In this document: positions 35,238-46,149 of the stretch, piece after piece | Numbering within the stretch: the stretch's first letter is position 1 | Layout of the letters: every line of letters begins with the position of its first letter | Made by a program: the position numbers and the translations under genes | Assembly (NCBI GenBank): GCA_963170755.1 | Contig: OY720680.1 | Span: 66,675,294-66,739,293 of the forward strand | Source: Amphimallon solstitiale | Lineage: Eukaryota; Arthropoda; Insecta; Coleoptera; Scarabaeidae | Direction: 5' to 3' | DNA: 64,000 nucleotides | The notes under the pieces: generated by a model | Told to the model about the DNA's origin: nothing | Seen by the model: the letters and a program-made list of their open reading frames with translations, nothing else | Database searches by the model: none

Positions 35238-35651
35238 CTATTTCGACAAAAATCGGAAAAGTTTTTGGATTAAACATTTCTTAATCTCATGAATGTTGGG
35301 TTCATTTCATTCCCTGACTTGTTGAATCGTTTCAAGATGATAAAAAATTATTCTATTTTTAAAAGAACGCTAGAGAAATAAGTCGAAAGAAGTTAAATCG
35401 CAACTTATCGGCGGCCATGTCTCCTAAACGAGAGATCCATAAACTGGGAACTTTGTTTGCAATAATATCATTGTTTCGCATACAGTGTATGCAGGTGGTG
35501 CCATCCATTCAATTAACATGTCTATCGTGTCATATACTTCATTCAATCCAATTCTTAGTGCATTCTTCTGGAGTAGGAAGATTCTTTCTGAGAGATGAGG
35601 ATGCTTCCCAAAGCCGAATTCCATAGACGATCCTGCTGAGAAAGTTAAAAA
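35238..35651. other. No recognisable gene
   Basis: Short spacer; a 69-codon frame at 35,417-35,626 has no recognisable features. Confidence 0.4.
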
Positions 35652-36668
35652 ATGAGGTGTGGCCACCACACGACTTTCTTATACGTATGAAAGTGTTACT
35701 TCCGGTCCGAATTTTGAAATTTCATTTATACAAAAAATATTCCAAATCCAACTTTAAATACTTTTGTACTCTTCATAAATATATATAGAATGCATAATTT
35801 ACGACATATTTGCAAAAAAACGCTATTCGATAAGAGTAAAAGTGGTACTTCCGGTCTGAATTTAGAAATTTTTTTTATACAAAAGATATTTAAAAGTATG
35901 TTCTAAATACTTTTATACTCGTAATGTACCTGCCTAGAAAGCATGACTTGCGAGATATTCGCAAAAAACTGATTTTCGATAAGAGTAAAAGACCTACTTC
36001 CGGTAGGAATTTCGAAAAACTTTATTAAAACAGTTTTACTCAAATTTATTTTGAGTACATTTGAATTCTTTATAAATTTAATTAAACTTAGTAATTGACG
36101 AAATATTTGCAAAATTCGATTTTTTCACTGAAGTAAACTACTACTTCCGGTCTGCCGATTTTGCTCAAAATCTAATCAGTTCTCAAGAGGGAGATTATAT
36201 TCGTAAATACAAAATTTGGAATTGATATCTACAGCGGTTTGACCGCTATCGTGGTCACACACACACAGACACAGACACAGAGAGACACACAGACACACAG
36301 ACACACAGACATTTTTTAAAAACCACTTTTTTGGTATCAGGGGACCTCAAAACGTGGACATCTGCAAAACTACTACTTCCGGTCTGCCGATTTTGCTCAA
36401 AATCTAATCAGTTCTCAAGAGGGAGATTATATTCGTAAATACAAAATTTGGAATTGATATCTACAGCGGTTTGACCGCTATCGTGGTCACACACACACAG
36501 ACACAGACACAGAGAGACACACAGACACACAGACACACAGACACACAGACATTTTTTAAAAACCACTTTTTTGGTATCAGGGGACCTCAAAACGTGGACA
36601 TCTGCAAAAATCTCGAGGTCGAAAATTTTCAACATCACAATACTTCCTTATACTACGTATAAGAAAGT
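35652..36668 (+). repeat. Family A copy 5 with internal duplication
   Basis: Full-length copy by both termini, but longer than others because a segment of about 230 bp running from ACTACTTCCGGTCTGCC through the microsatellite to GACATCTGCAAAA is present twice (about 36,139-36,366 and 36,367-36,607). Each copy carries its own CACAGACA microsatellite, differing in repeat number (36,257-36,310 and 36,489-36,550). Confidence 0.88.
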
Positions 36669-36799
36669 AAAAGTAAATTGTTCCGGCCGCTTCACATTAG
36701 AAATGCTTTTCTTTCTTCTTATACAGTAAATTGCTGATATTAATGTTTTTGCTAGGTTAGATGCATGGCAGCAGGTTAATTTGTAGGCAATACTTAAGC

Positions 36800-37340
36800 C
36801 CAGGTTATACCCCACAATGTCCGAAGATTACCCGTTTTTTTGCAGTGTAGTTCAGATATTGTGTCTTCTCCCCATACAGTTTTAAATCGTTGTCTTGAAA
36901 CCATGTTTCTGCTTCTTGTAAGATTTTATTAATTTTTATAACTAATTCCTTGGCTATTTTTCCGACCGTTAGAAAGGATGTGGCGCTCTCATATAAACCA
37001 CTTCGTTTAGATATTGCATTATAAGATGTAACTCTTATGCCATAATAGTAAAGCTCTTCCAGTAACACACCATGATTAACTGTGTCAAATGCCTTAAGTC
37101 ACAACATGTTAATTGGACGTATAATAATATCTAATATATTATTAGAGCAGTGGTCGGCTTATTTTTCTATAACTACGCTGATTACTGGATATAAACTTTT
37201 TCCTTTCAAGATATTCAATTAGTCTATCAGCAATCACCCTCTCGCAGATTTTTGATATAGCCGGCAATATGGCAATAGACCTATAATTGCTACAGTCGTT
37301 TACATTACCTTTTTGTAAATATAAGTTGTACTATCGGAGG
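36800..37340 (-). pseudogene. Non-LTR retrotransposon (jockey-like) reverse transcriptase relic
   Basis: On the minus strand, KGNVNDCSNYRSIAILPAIS (about 37,305) is followed by KICERVIADRLIEYLERKKF, the start of the reverse transcriptase finger/palm region of LINEs. After a degraded part with stops, GVLLEELYYYGIR and, at the left, ELVIKINKILQEAETWFQDN read as later parts of the same domain. The YADD catalytic motif is not intact. Only a fragment of the polymerase gene is present, with several frame changes and deletions. Confidence 0.8.
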
Positions 37341-40178
37341 TTCTTCAAAACTATGCAAAAGATGTTCTAACTGAATTTGGGAAAGAAATGGTTGATTTCA
37401 AATACTTCATGTTCCAGTCTGAAGACGTAATTTTTGAAAACTAACTGTAACCTACTTTTCCCAATGTAACAACAGCATTGAAAATATATTTATCACTAAT
37501 TATCACTAATGCTACCTGAAAGAAGATTCTTAAAAACTGCCATAGATCTACAATGGTGCAAAACATACTTGCACCACTCGCTATTATGACCAGTGAAAAT
37601 AACGTTCTGCAAAGGTTAGATTTTGAAGATTTTCCAAGTAGTTTTGTGTCAAAGAAACTGAGGAACGTAATATTCTAGGTAATACTCTACCACATTTATT
37701 TTATTGTCAAATTTGACGATTCTTGTTTTTACAAATGGACTGAAGTGGCTGAAGTTTGTTGTAAAGTGGGATTTGTAGTTTTTAAGGTTTACGTTGATAA
37801 GTAAGCAAGCAAAGTTTTTGGTGAATATTTTTTTCATGTTCTTATAGAAAATAGCAACCAACGTACAGTTACTTTTATAAAATCCTTCTTCAGACCAAAA
37901 TCATAGTTACTTTGATGTACAGGCCCAATGCAATTTTTATAATTACATATATACTTTTGTTTTATTTCTCGGTTTGTTTATTTTAAATAATTCAATATTA
38001 ATTATGATGTGGCTTTGGTTTTTTTTATGTTGACTAACGACTTTGCTATCCTATAGGGTAAATAAAAAATAAAAGATATTAATTTTCTATGATCGTGTTT
38101 AATCAATGAATTGTGTGAGTGTTTTTTCCTTAAACCGTATTTACTATAAGAATACTTATAAATTAGTATAAAATTAGTTGTATTAAGTGTTAAGGACTTT
38201 TATTATTATTATTTCTCTTTTATTCTTTTTTATAAAGTAATATTCTCTGTTCTATGTGGAACGTATATATGTTTAGTTTTAATCTCAATTTGCTTTATTT
38301 TACAAAGGTACAATATGAATATATATATTTCTCTGTATATAGTCATTTTATTACTTCATAATCGTAAAATAATGTATATTTATAATGAAATCTGGAAAGA
38401 CCAAGAGGGGCATCAGTCTCCTAATGTAATCTCTTTCTTTTTCTCTATTGTCCGTTCTAGAAAATCGGTAAAATGCCTTGTATAAATTACCATTTATTTT
38501 CTTTCATTTATTAACATCATGCCGTTGTAGTACTTAAAAATTCATAAACATTTGCCGGATTTCAGAATTACAGATATTCTGTAATTGAAGAAACCCGTAA
38601 ACGCACAGCAGGGCTCATATATTTATATTAGATAATTGTATTGCTATTTGCTCCTTCCGAGAACCTTTAATGAAACTTACAATCCATTAATGATCGGTTT
38701 TTCCAGACAACAATAGAGGAGGTACGGTTTTGTAAGCTTACCACCCCACTCTAAATACTGAATTTGTTTGTAACAGAAAATAGAAATCAGTTTACCAACA
38801 AAACTCAACTTGTTAGCAGTTAGCTATCATATATGGTTCAACTTGCCCAATGCAAGAAGCCTACATTTATTCGCATTGTTATTTTATTTAATTGTAAATA
38901 AAGTTGTATATAACAGAGTAGTGTTATTTCATTTGTGAATAACCACGTATAACGTACATTCACTGAGGAGTTATTCTTTACTACTTCTAAAACAAAAAGA
39001 TCCAAGTGAAAGAAAAACTCTTTCAAAACAGGAAGACTCTACATTAACATTTTAAACTCTTCCTTCAGCAGGTGTAAAAATATAAATACATCACACATAC
39101 CCATTTATAGTCGCTCACGATCACGCACATCAGAGATAAGAAATGATAAGGCAAACTAAAGGGTGAGAGGGGCCGAAGGGGGCCCCGTTGTTAATCTAGC
39201 TTCGGGGCTCCAAATGTTGTTAATCCGGCACTGATAAAAATTATAATTTTTCATGAGTTACTTTTATAGTCAGAATTCTACCAAAAAAGCCCCACGTTAT
39301 TGAAAATCGCCAACTTTATATGAAAATCATAGGTTAATTAGTTATTATTAATACAAGCCCAAATCTGTTGTGCCGAATAATTATAATACTCTGCATATGC
39401 TTAGAACAGATATCAATTTCATTAAACGCGCAATTTCACATCTAAGTAATTGAGTCGCTTACATAATTAATTACATCATTTGACAAGGAGAAAAACAGGA
39501 AAATATCCAATAATTATCCTCGTTTTGCTCTGACTACGAAAAAAAAATCAAACAAACTAGGCAAATATTTAGAATATAGCCTGTCGTTTCGGTACATAAT
39601 TAGTTTTAGGAAAAACAAATATCATTACGTTAAAATAGACATACTTACGTACGAGTATGTATGTATTTAATAAGAGACTGAGTACTAGTGAGAGAGACAG
39701 AAGAGCTTGTTTGTTATTTTCATAACATTTCCAAGTAAATAGCTAAATTTACGAAAATAAAATTTTAAGCTTGGAAAACATCCACGATTAAAAAAAACTT
39801 TGGAAATGTTGTTAGGAAGAATCTCTTAGCGTGCTGACGGGAGGAAAGGCACTATGGAACGTGGAAAACTTCGTCTCTGACGCAATAGCGAGGCAGCGCC
39901 TACGTATTACGAGTAAAAAAAACACCGGGCGGAAAAAAAAGCGTACGCTATGATAATCTAACTGTTTCTCGTCAAGGTCGCGAGACGAATAATTTTTAGC
40001 CAAGTTTAAGTAAAAATAATCTCCGAAACGACCTCCAAATCGATTCTAAAGCGTACGGTTCCTATATATATATATATGTATATAAAATTACAGCAGAGAA
40101 AATAAACAGAATTGGACGTCCTGAAGCGGCATAATTATAAATAAAAGAAGCTTCATTTATACAGCGATTTTTTTTAAT
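37341..40178. other. No recognisable gene; possible hAT terminus at 39,140-39,232
   Basis: Mostly AT-rich and featureless. At 39,140-39,232 a GC-rich block read on the minus strand begins CAGTGCCGGATTAACAAC, like many hAT ends; no internal gene or second end was found. A GC-richer stretch at 39,820-39,970 has no open frame of interest. Confidence 0.45.
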
Positions 40179-41006
40179 ATCTTAAATTTCAGGTGTGATT
40201 ATAGGTTATGCACGGTTCTTTAAGGATTTTATAAAAATCAGATAATTGGGAAAGGAATTGACATATACAATATTCATGGCGTTAGTTATAAATATAGACC
40301 GGACGACCGGACGTACGAGGCCGAAATTACGATGGACAAAAGAAAGACAGTTACTGAATAGCACTATTCATAACGTGAACAGCAACATCTGTTTTCGTCG
40401 CGAAAACGGTCGGCAAAAAAAGGCGATTTTTCTATTTTACCTTATATTTCGTAAGATAAATAAAGTACGGGGAGTTAGTTTTGTTTTTTCATTGTTTTGA
40501 CTGTTAATTACATGCTTCGTAATTTTTGTAATAGTTCCTGTTTAATACCGTTTCATTGAATCTACTTCTCCTAATTATCTTGACGCAAGTGTGCATATCT
40601 TAAATTTCAGGTGTGATTATAGGTTATGCACGGTTCTTTAAGGATTTTATAAAAATCAGATAATTGGGAAAGGAATTGACATATACAATATTCATGGCGT
40701 TAGTTATAAATATAGACCGGACGTACGAGGCCGAAATTACGATGGACAAAAGAAAGACAGTTACTGAATAGCACTATTCATAAGGTGAACAGCAACATCT
40801 GTTTTCGTCGCGAAAACGGACGGCAAAAAAAGGCGATTTTTCTATTTTACCTTATATTTCGTAAGATAAATAAAGTACGGGGAGTTAGTTTTGTTTTTTC
40901 ATTGTTTTGACTGTTAATTACATGCTTCGTAATTTTTGTAATAGTTCCTGTTTAATACCGTTTCGTTGAATCTACTTCTCCTAATTATCTTGACGCAAGT
41001 GTGCAT
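40179..41006 (+). repeat. 418-bp tandem duplication in the hAT (family H) leader
   Basis: The segment beginning ATCTTAAATTTCAGGTGTG at 40,179 is repeated from 40,597 with very few differences, one being an 8-bp unit (GACCGGAC) present twice in the first copy and once in the second. The duplicated DNA is the 5' leader of family H, single-copy at the other loci. Confidence 0.9.
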
Positions 41007-41101
41007 TGGATTTCGTTAAGTTTCAATAACATACGCATACATTTTTAGTTATAATTTATTTAGATCTAGAACATTGTTTATGTTACTTTCTCAGATATGA
41101 T

Positions 41102-41768
41102 ATGGAAGAACGTCGAGAATGGCATCCTGAAACAATGGCGAATTGGATTAAGGGTCATACTGATTGTATGTCCTCCATTGTTAGTGATTCCGAAATTTAT
41201 TGCAAAGTCTGTAAAATATCGTTACAGAATGCCCAAAAAGCCCACGTATAAAGTCATTTAGCATCGCTAAAACATACACAGAAATTGGACCCGTGAAAGT
41301 TGGACCCGTGAAAGCTGACAATTTTAACGAAGAATTCTGTGAAGCTTTAATGGCGGCTAATATCCCATTAAATAAACTTGATAATCCTAGTTTCATAAGA
41401 TTTCTTTAAAAATATAATGGTCGAAATGTTCCTGATGAATCCACCTTACGCAAATATTATGTTTCTAAGTGCTTCACGAAAACAGTAGAATGCATTAGAA
41501 GACATCTTTCAAATCAGTACATATGAATAAGTGCCGACAAAACTGTCGATATATTAGGACGCTGTGTGCTAAATGTTGTAGCTGGTGTACTACATCCAAC
41601 TACATATTCCATATAACGCATATGTAATAGCATCTAAAGTTATAAATACAGTTGATGCGGAAACAGTTGCTAAAACCATTGACGAGAATTTGTAGAAAAT
41701 GTTTCAGTCCGACGACAGATAATATTCAGGTAAATAATACTTTTATTTGTTAGTGACAGTGCCGCATA
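41102..41768 (+). pseudogene. hAT transposase relic (family H), 3' part lost
   Basis: Starts MEERREWHPETMANWIKG at 41,102 with the same BED-like finger as the copies at 24.4 and 60 kb. There is a stop inside the finger (HV*SHLASLKH), and a small duplication of the LDP-K-LDP-K segment follows. The frame goes on through NVPDESTLRKYYVSKCF and ends where SDSAAY would be followed by the rest of the RNase H fold. At that point a sequence starting CAGGGTGAGTCATC begins, so the 3' half is missing. Confidence 0.8.
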
Positions 41769-42555
41769 TACAGGGTGAGTCATCTAAGCGGGTAAGGCGG
41801 ATTATGCCTTTATGAGTAAAGATATTTCGAAGCGGTTTTTTTCATGTGACAGCTGTTCATTAGGAGCACATTTTAAAAATATTTTGTATTATACGGAGTG
41901 TTCGATAACTTGGTGGCTAACCATAGTTATAGTTTTTTAAATGGAACACCCTATATATTATTGCATTTTTGAATTCCCCGTATAATTTTTAGTCAAAAAG
42001 TTATAAGATAGTATAAGCCTAAAGTGTAAAGTTTTTGACTTATTCCCATTTTTCTGAAAAATTCAATGTTTGTATAAAATTATATTTCTCGAAAACGACG
42101 TATTAGATGGACAAAATTTTTTGCAGTATTGTTTACAATAAGAGGTCCTAATAGAAGCATGTTTTATTTTTTTACAGTTACTAACTGCATGTGCAGGAAA
42201 CTGGATTAAAATGAGATGACACGTTTTTGTATAAAAGTAATTTTTTTTAAATGGAACACCCTGTATATCAGTTCATTTTTGAATTGTTTATTAAATTTCA
42301 TGTCAGAAACATGTAAGACGTTAATACGTTAAAAGTGACTATTACAGAGTTATTGTCGTTTTTTGATATGCTTTTGTTAGTTTTTGCAAAAAAGTCAATT
42401 TTTTCAAATCGAACAGCCTGTATATTATTTAATTTTTGAATTTCTTATTAAATTTCACATCAAAAATATGTAAGATGTTAATACTTTAAAAGTGACTATT
42501 ACTGAGCTATTGTCTCTTTTTGATATAATTTTGTCAGTTTTGTGGTTTTAATTAA
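41769..42555. repeat. Mariner-MITE-like sequence with ~158-bp tandem repeats
   Basis: Begins at a TA with CAGGGTGAGTCATCTAAG, resembling a Tc1/mariner terminus. AAATGGAACACCCTGTATA or a variant recurs at 41,940, 42,248 and 42,406; the latter two head direct repeats of about 158 bp that share GTGACTATTAC and GATATGCTTTTGTTAG-like blocks. It carries no gene. It may be several nested or tandem MITEs. Confidence 0.55.
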
Positions 42556-44600
42556 TATAGTATAGTATAAATAGATTTAACATTGTTGTATTAAGCAGAT
42601 CCCTTTGTACAAGGTAACTTTAATTGTTATTACTGTCTTAGATTTATATCATTGTTGATTTATTGGTTTTACAGGTTATTTACAATTTTACAATTGTTTA
42701 CTGGATTTATTTTCCTGAATACATTAAGAACATTTATGGTTGTATCTACATAATATGTTATTTAAGGAACAAATTGCATTTTAACTTGAACCATTTATAT
42801 AATTTCTTATTATTTTAAATATAAATATTATTTTCTTTCGTAATTTGTTAAAATAGTATATTATGCAATGAGCATTTAATGATAGCTATTAAGACACGAG
42901 TAAGAAAATTACAATATGAGGCGAAGCCGAGTATTGTAATGAATACGAGTGTCTTAATAGCCATTAAATGCGAGTTGCATACACTATTTTTTCTACGACC
43001 CCATGATAAAACATTATTTTTTGAACATTCTATATCATAAATTGAGGTTAAAATTTTACATGCACCTTTGCGAGTTTAGCTGGTAATAAATTGTTGGTGG
43101 TTACTAAGGCTTGTTCCATAATTTCTGGTGGACTCAAATTTTACATTTCACTGTCATTATCCCTCATTTTTACCGTTTATATTTTGGAAAAAGCACAAAT
43201 TTCAAGTACTTACCAGTAAATTGCAGAGAACTGTCACATTTATTTAATTTGTATATCTGTCAGATATGCAGTCGCCATATTGAATAATGTTTGAATATTC
43301 GAATGTCGCATATTTATTGGATATAAACTTGTATCGTAATGAAAAATCTGTATTCCTATTGGATATAAACTTGTAACATAATGAAAATCTGTATCGTAAC
43401 GGACATCGTTAAAGTACAGGTTCGGCATATCTAATAATACAATTAAAGTATGGGAGTAGAAAAAAGATATTTCGATGATTATCTCGTTTAATATTTTTTC
43501 AGTTTTCACCATCTCAATTAAAACAAGCAGTATCACCAACTTGCTAAATTAATCAACTTCTTAGCTCCAAATGGCTCCAATAATAAGTACGTATGTAAGC
43601 GAAAGAAAAGCGTTATTACGCAATAATTAGAGTAAGATGTATGTGTGTTTTAAAAGCAACCGTAGAAAAAGTATGCTTTAACACCTACACCGAGCGATTT
43701 TATATAAACAATGAACATTAAAAGTCGCCCTTGATTTTTATACAAGCATGTGACGCACATCGATTCCATAATAACATTTTTATCGTAATTTTTTTCTTTC
43801 AACGCCACGACGCGACGTTCTTCGTTTACTTTTTTAAATATTTTTTCTTTTTCTACCTCCAATGTTTAGGGAGATAACCACTTAACTACCCAATTATTAT
43901 CGTTTAACTATCAGTTTTTATTGTATTATATCAAGGTTTGGAAAATTCGTAGAGGACGGCATCCGTCGAATTTATTATTTTTCCATGAACTGCGAATAAT
44001 AACAACAGATACTAGGACGGTTTTGATTAGTGGAATTGTCAGAAGCAATTAATTTCACGTGTAATTTAAAGAAGAGTGTGAGTTTGTGTGATAATATGTT
44101 TTGTATTTGTCCTTATTTTGGTTGTTGGAAGTAATACTAGATAAATTCTAGTTAAAGTTTTTTTCCTAAAAAAATAAATTGATGTTGTTCTGGATGTTTG
44201 TGTTCAAGGTAAAAGTATGTTAAAAAGTGATTTATAACAGATGTCACTTAAAAATTAACATACAAAGCATAATTATCCGTAAACAAATTGGTCCAATTTT
44301 TCCTACTGCACAAATTCCTACGAATAACCAAAATGATAGCGGAAAACATCAGATGAACAAATGCTATGTATAATAGTACATTATAAGTGTATAAGTAAGC
44401 CTTTTAAGCATGCACGACACGTTTAAGAGCACGACGCGATAGCGGACTGCTTTTAAATAGATCAAGTCCTTTAGAGGCTCTTTTACACGCATATTATATG
44501 CTATTTTTTTATTATACCTGCACTACAATGCAAAAATCAGAAATAGAAAAATCGGTTATTTTTACAATGTACCGTATGAATCTTAATTTTTAATAATTAA
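42556..44600. other. No recognisable gene apart from a palindrome
   Basis: AT-rich. Besides the palindrome at 42,851-42,990 no structured feature was found; the 99-codon frame at 43,240-43,539 is repetitive (LYPIGIQIFHYDTSLYPI) and probably not a gene. Confidence 0.4.
42851..42990. repeat. 140-bp near-perfect palindrome
   Basis: Arms 42,851-42,915 and 42,932-42,990 are inverted complements with few mismatches; the centre GAGGCGAAGCCGAG can itself fold. The outer ends read AAAATAGTATATTATGCAA and its near-complement. The motif ATAGTATATTA is shared with the left edge of the tyrosine-recombinase element at 50,510, and AAGACAC lies in the arms of both palindromes, so the two may be related. Confidence 0.8.
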
Positions 44601-44688
44601 CATAGAATCGGTTAGCAATTATTGTTGTTTAGTTGTTATGTGGTTGGTGTACATTTTCACAAATTTTCTGAATTTGCATTGTACAAAA

Positions 44689-44867
44689 TGATGGAAGAGA
44701 TTTCATGGGAAGTTGAACGATTAGCTGAGCAAGTCGAATTAAAATTAATTCCACAAAAATCAAAAACTGCATATTATAAAGAATATGTGAAATTATTGGC
44801 TTGAATAGCAAAGAAGAATTACCACACGGTGAACGAAACATTGATGCATACGTATATGAACAAAGTG
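44689..44867 (+). pseudogene. Tyrosine-recombinase element, first-exon relic
   Basis: MMEEISWEVERLAEQVELKL is followed by IPQKSKTAYYKEYVKLLA, resembling the N-terminal core-binding region (PxKSKxxYxKEY) of insect Crypton-like tyrosine recombinases. A one-base loss makes an early stop, after which GLNSKEELPHGERNIDAYVY continues in the next frame up to a potential splice donor GTAGGT at 44,868. Nothing of the catalytic domain follows here. The element at 50,510-53,645 has the complementary part of such a protein, but the two are not demonstrably one unit. Confidence 0.45.
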
Positions 44868-46147
44868 GTAGGTACCATTATTAAAAAGGGTCATTAATTA
44901 ATCTAATTTCTTGTGTTTCATAATAGTGCGCTATCTATAAATCGTCAATAACGTTTAATTTGTTAGTACGTTAGTTTTTATGTATCTAACCTATTTTTTT
45001 TTAAATAAATAAGTAATAGATCATATATAATAAATAAATAAGTACAAACAATGCTCCCATGATTTTACACTTCATTATGTAAAAGGTCACTCACTATAAA
45101 TAAAACTAAAATTTTAAAAGAATGATGAAGATTGAATATAAGAAATTTAACCTGTTAAGAATTAAATCTATGACAACCAAATCCCAAAGATCTTTTCAGC
45201 AAATATTTGATCGATTAGTAACTGTCTTAAAACATTAACACCTGGGTTAGATCTAACTTGCATAATAATATCATCACGAGGTTCGTCGCAATACAAAGCT
45301 TCAACATATTGAAAAACTTAACATCCTAGGCAAGAAACAAAGAAGAAGAGCAAGAATAGCTGAAGGTAGTAATAAAATTCGACGAGACGACCACTTCCAA
45401 TGACAGATAAGAAACTATATAAAACTTGAACCGATGGGCGGTGTTACTAGGGATATGGATGGAGATCGAGTGCAATGCACAAGCAAAGTAAGGTCCGTAG
45501 CAAGACAGAGCTTCACATAGTGAAACACTTAACAACTTGGACAAAAAAGAGAGAAGGAGAAGAAGAATGGGTGAGCAAATTATAAAGAAGCAGTTTATAT
45601 TGATTGGTAGTGTTCCCAGAAATATAGATAGAGTCGTATGTCGTCTGACAGATCAGCAGTAGCCATACCTTCAAGAAAATCGCTATAACCTCTTCATTCT
45701 GTACTTACTGAAGGATTAATAAAAGGCTTATTTACGACGTTTTGGAACCTTTTCTATGTACAAGGACTAAAGAGTGCCACATTTCCGCATAACAATGCCC
45801 ATCCCTCGTCAAACCTATTGCCCTTGCAATAGTTACATGACACTCTCTCTCTCTCTAAGCTGCTGGGAAGAGTGTTTCATAGGATTTCAAGGTTCCATAG
45901 ATCTTTTTGGAATCATAGCAGTAAGCAGACTATATTCGTTGCTTGGGATGCTATCTCATTAATAATTTTTCTTAAAAATGGTACATACACATTTTTCAAC
46001 GAAAGCTTAGTCAAGTATACAGTAATCAGTTTAATAAAAAAGAATATATATTTATATATTTTCTAGGTGACTCATTTTTTGTCACATAATAAAATAATAG
46101 AAATTATCTGTCTCTCTAAAGTCGAACTAAACGATACAATGTTATTA
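44868..46147. other. No recognisable gene; weak ~200-bp direct repeat
   Basis: Segments near 45,294 and 45,496 resemble each other (both with AGCTTCACATA-like, GAAACACTTAACA-like and AAAAGAGAG-like blocks), suggesting an old tandem duplication. No domain was recognised. Confidence 0.35.
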
Positions 46148-46149
46148 TA

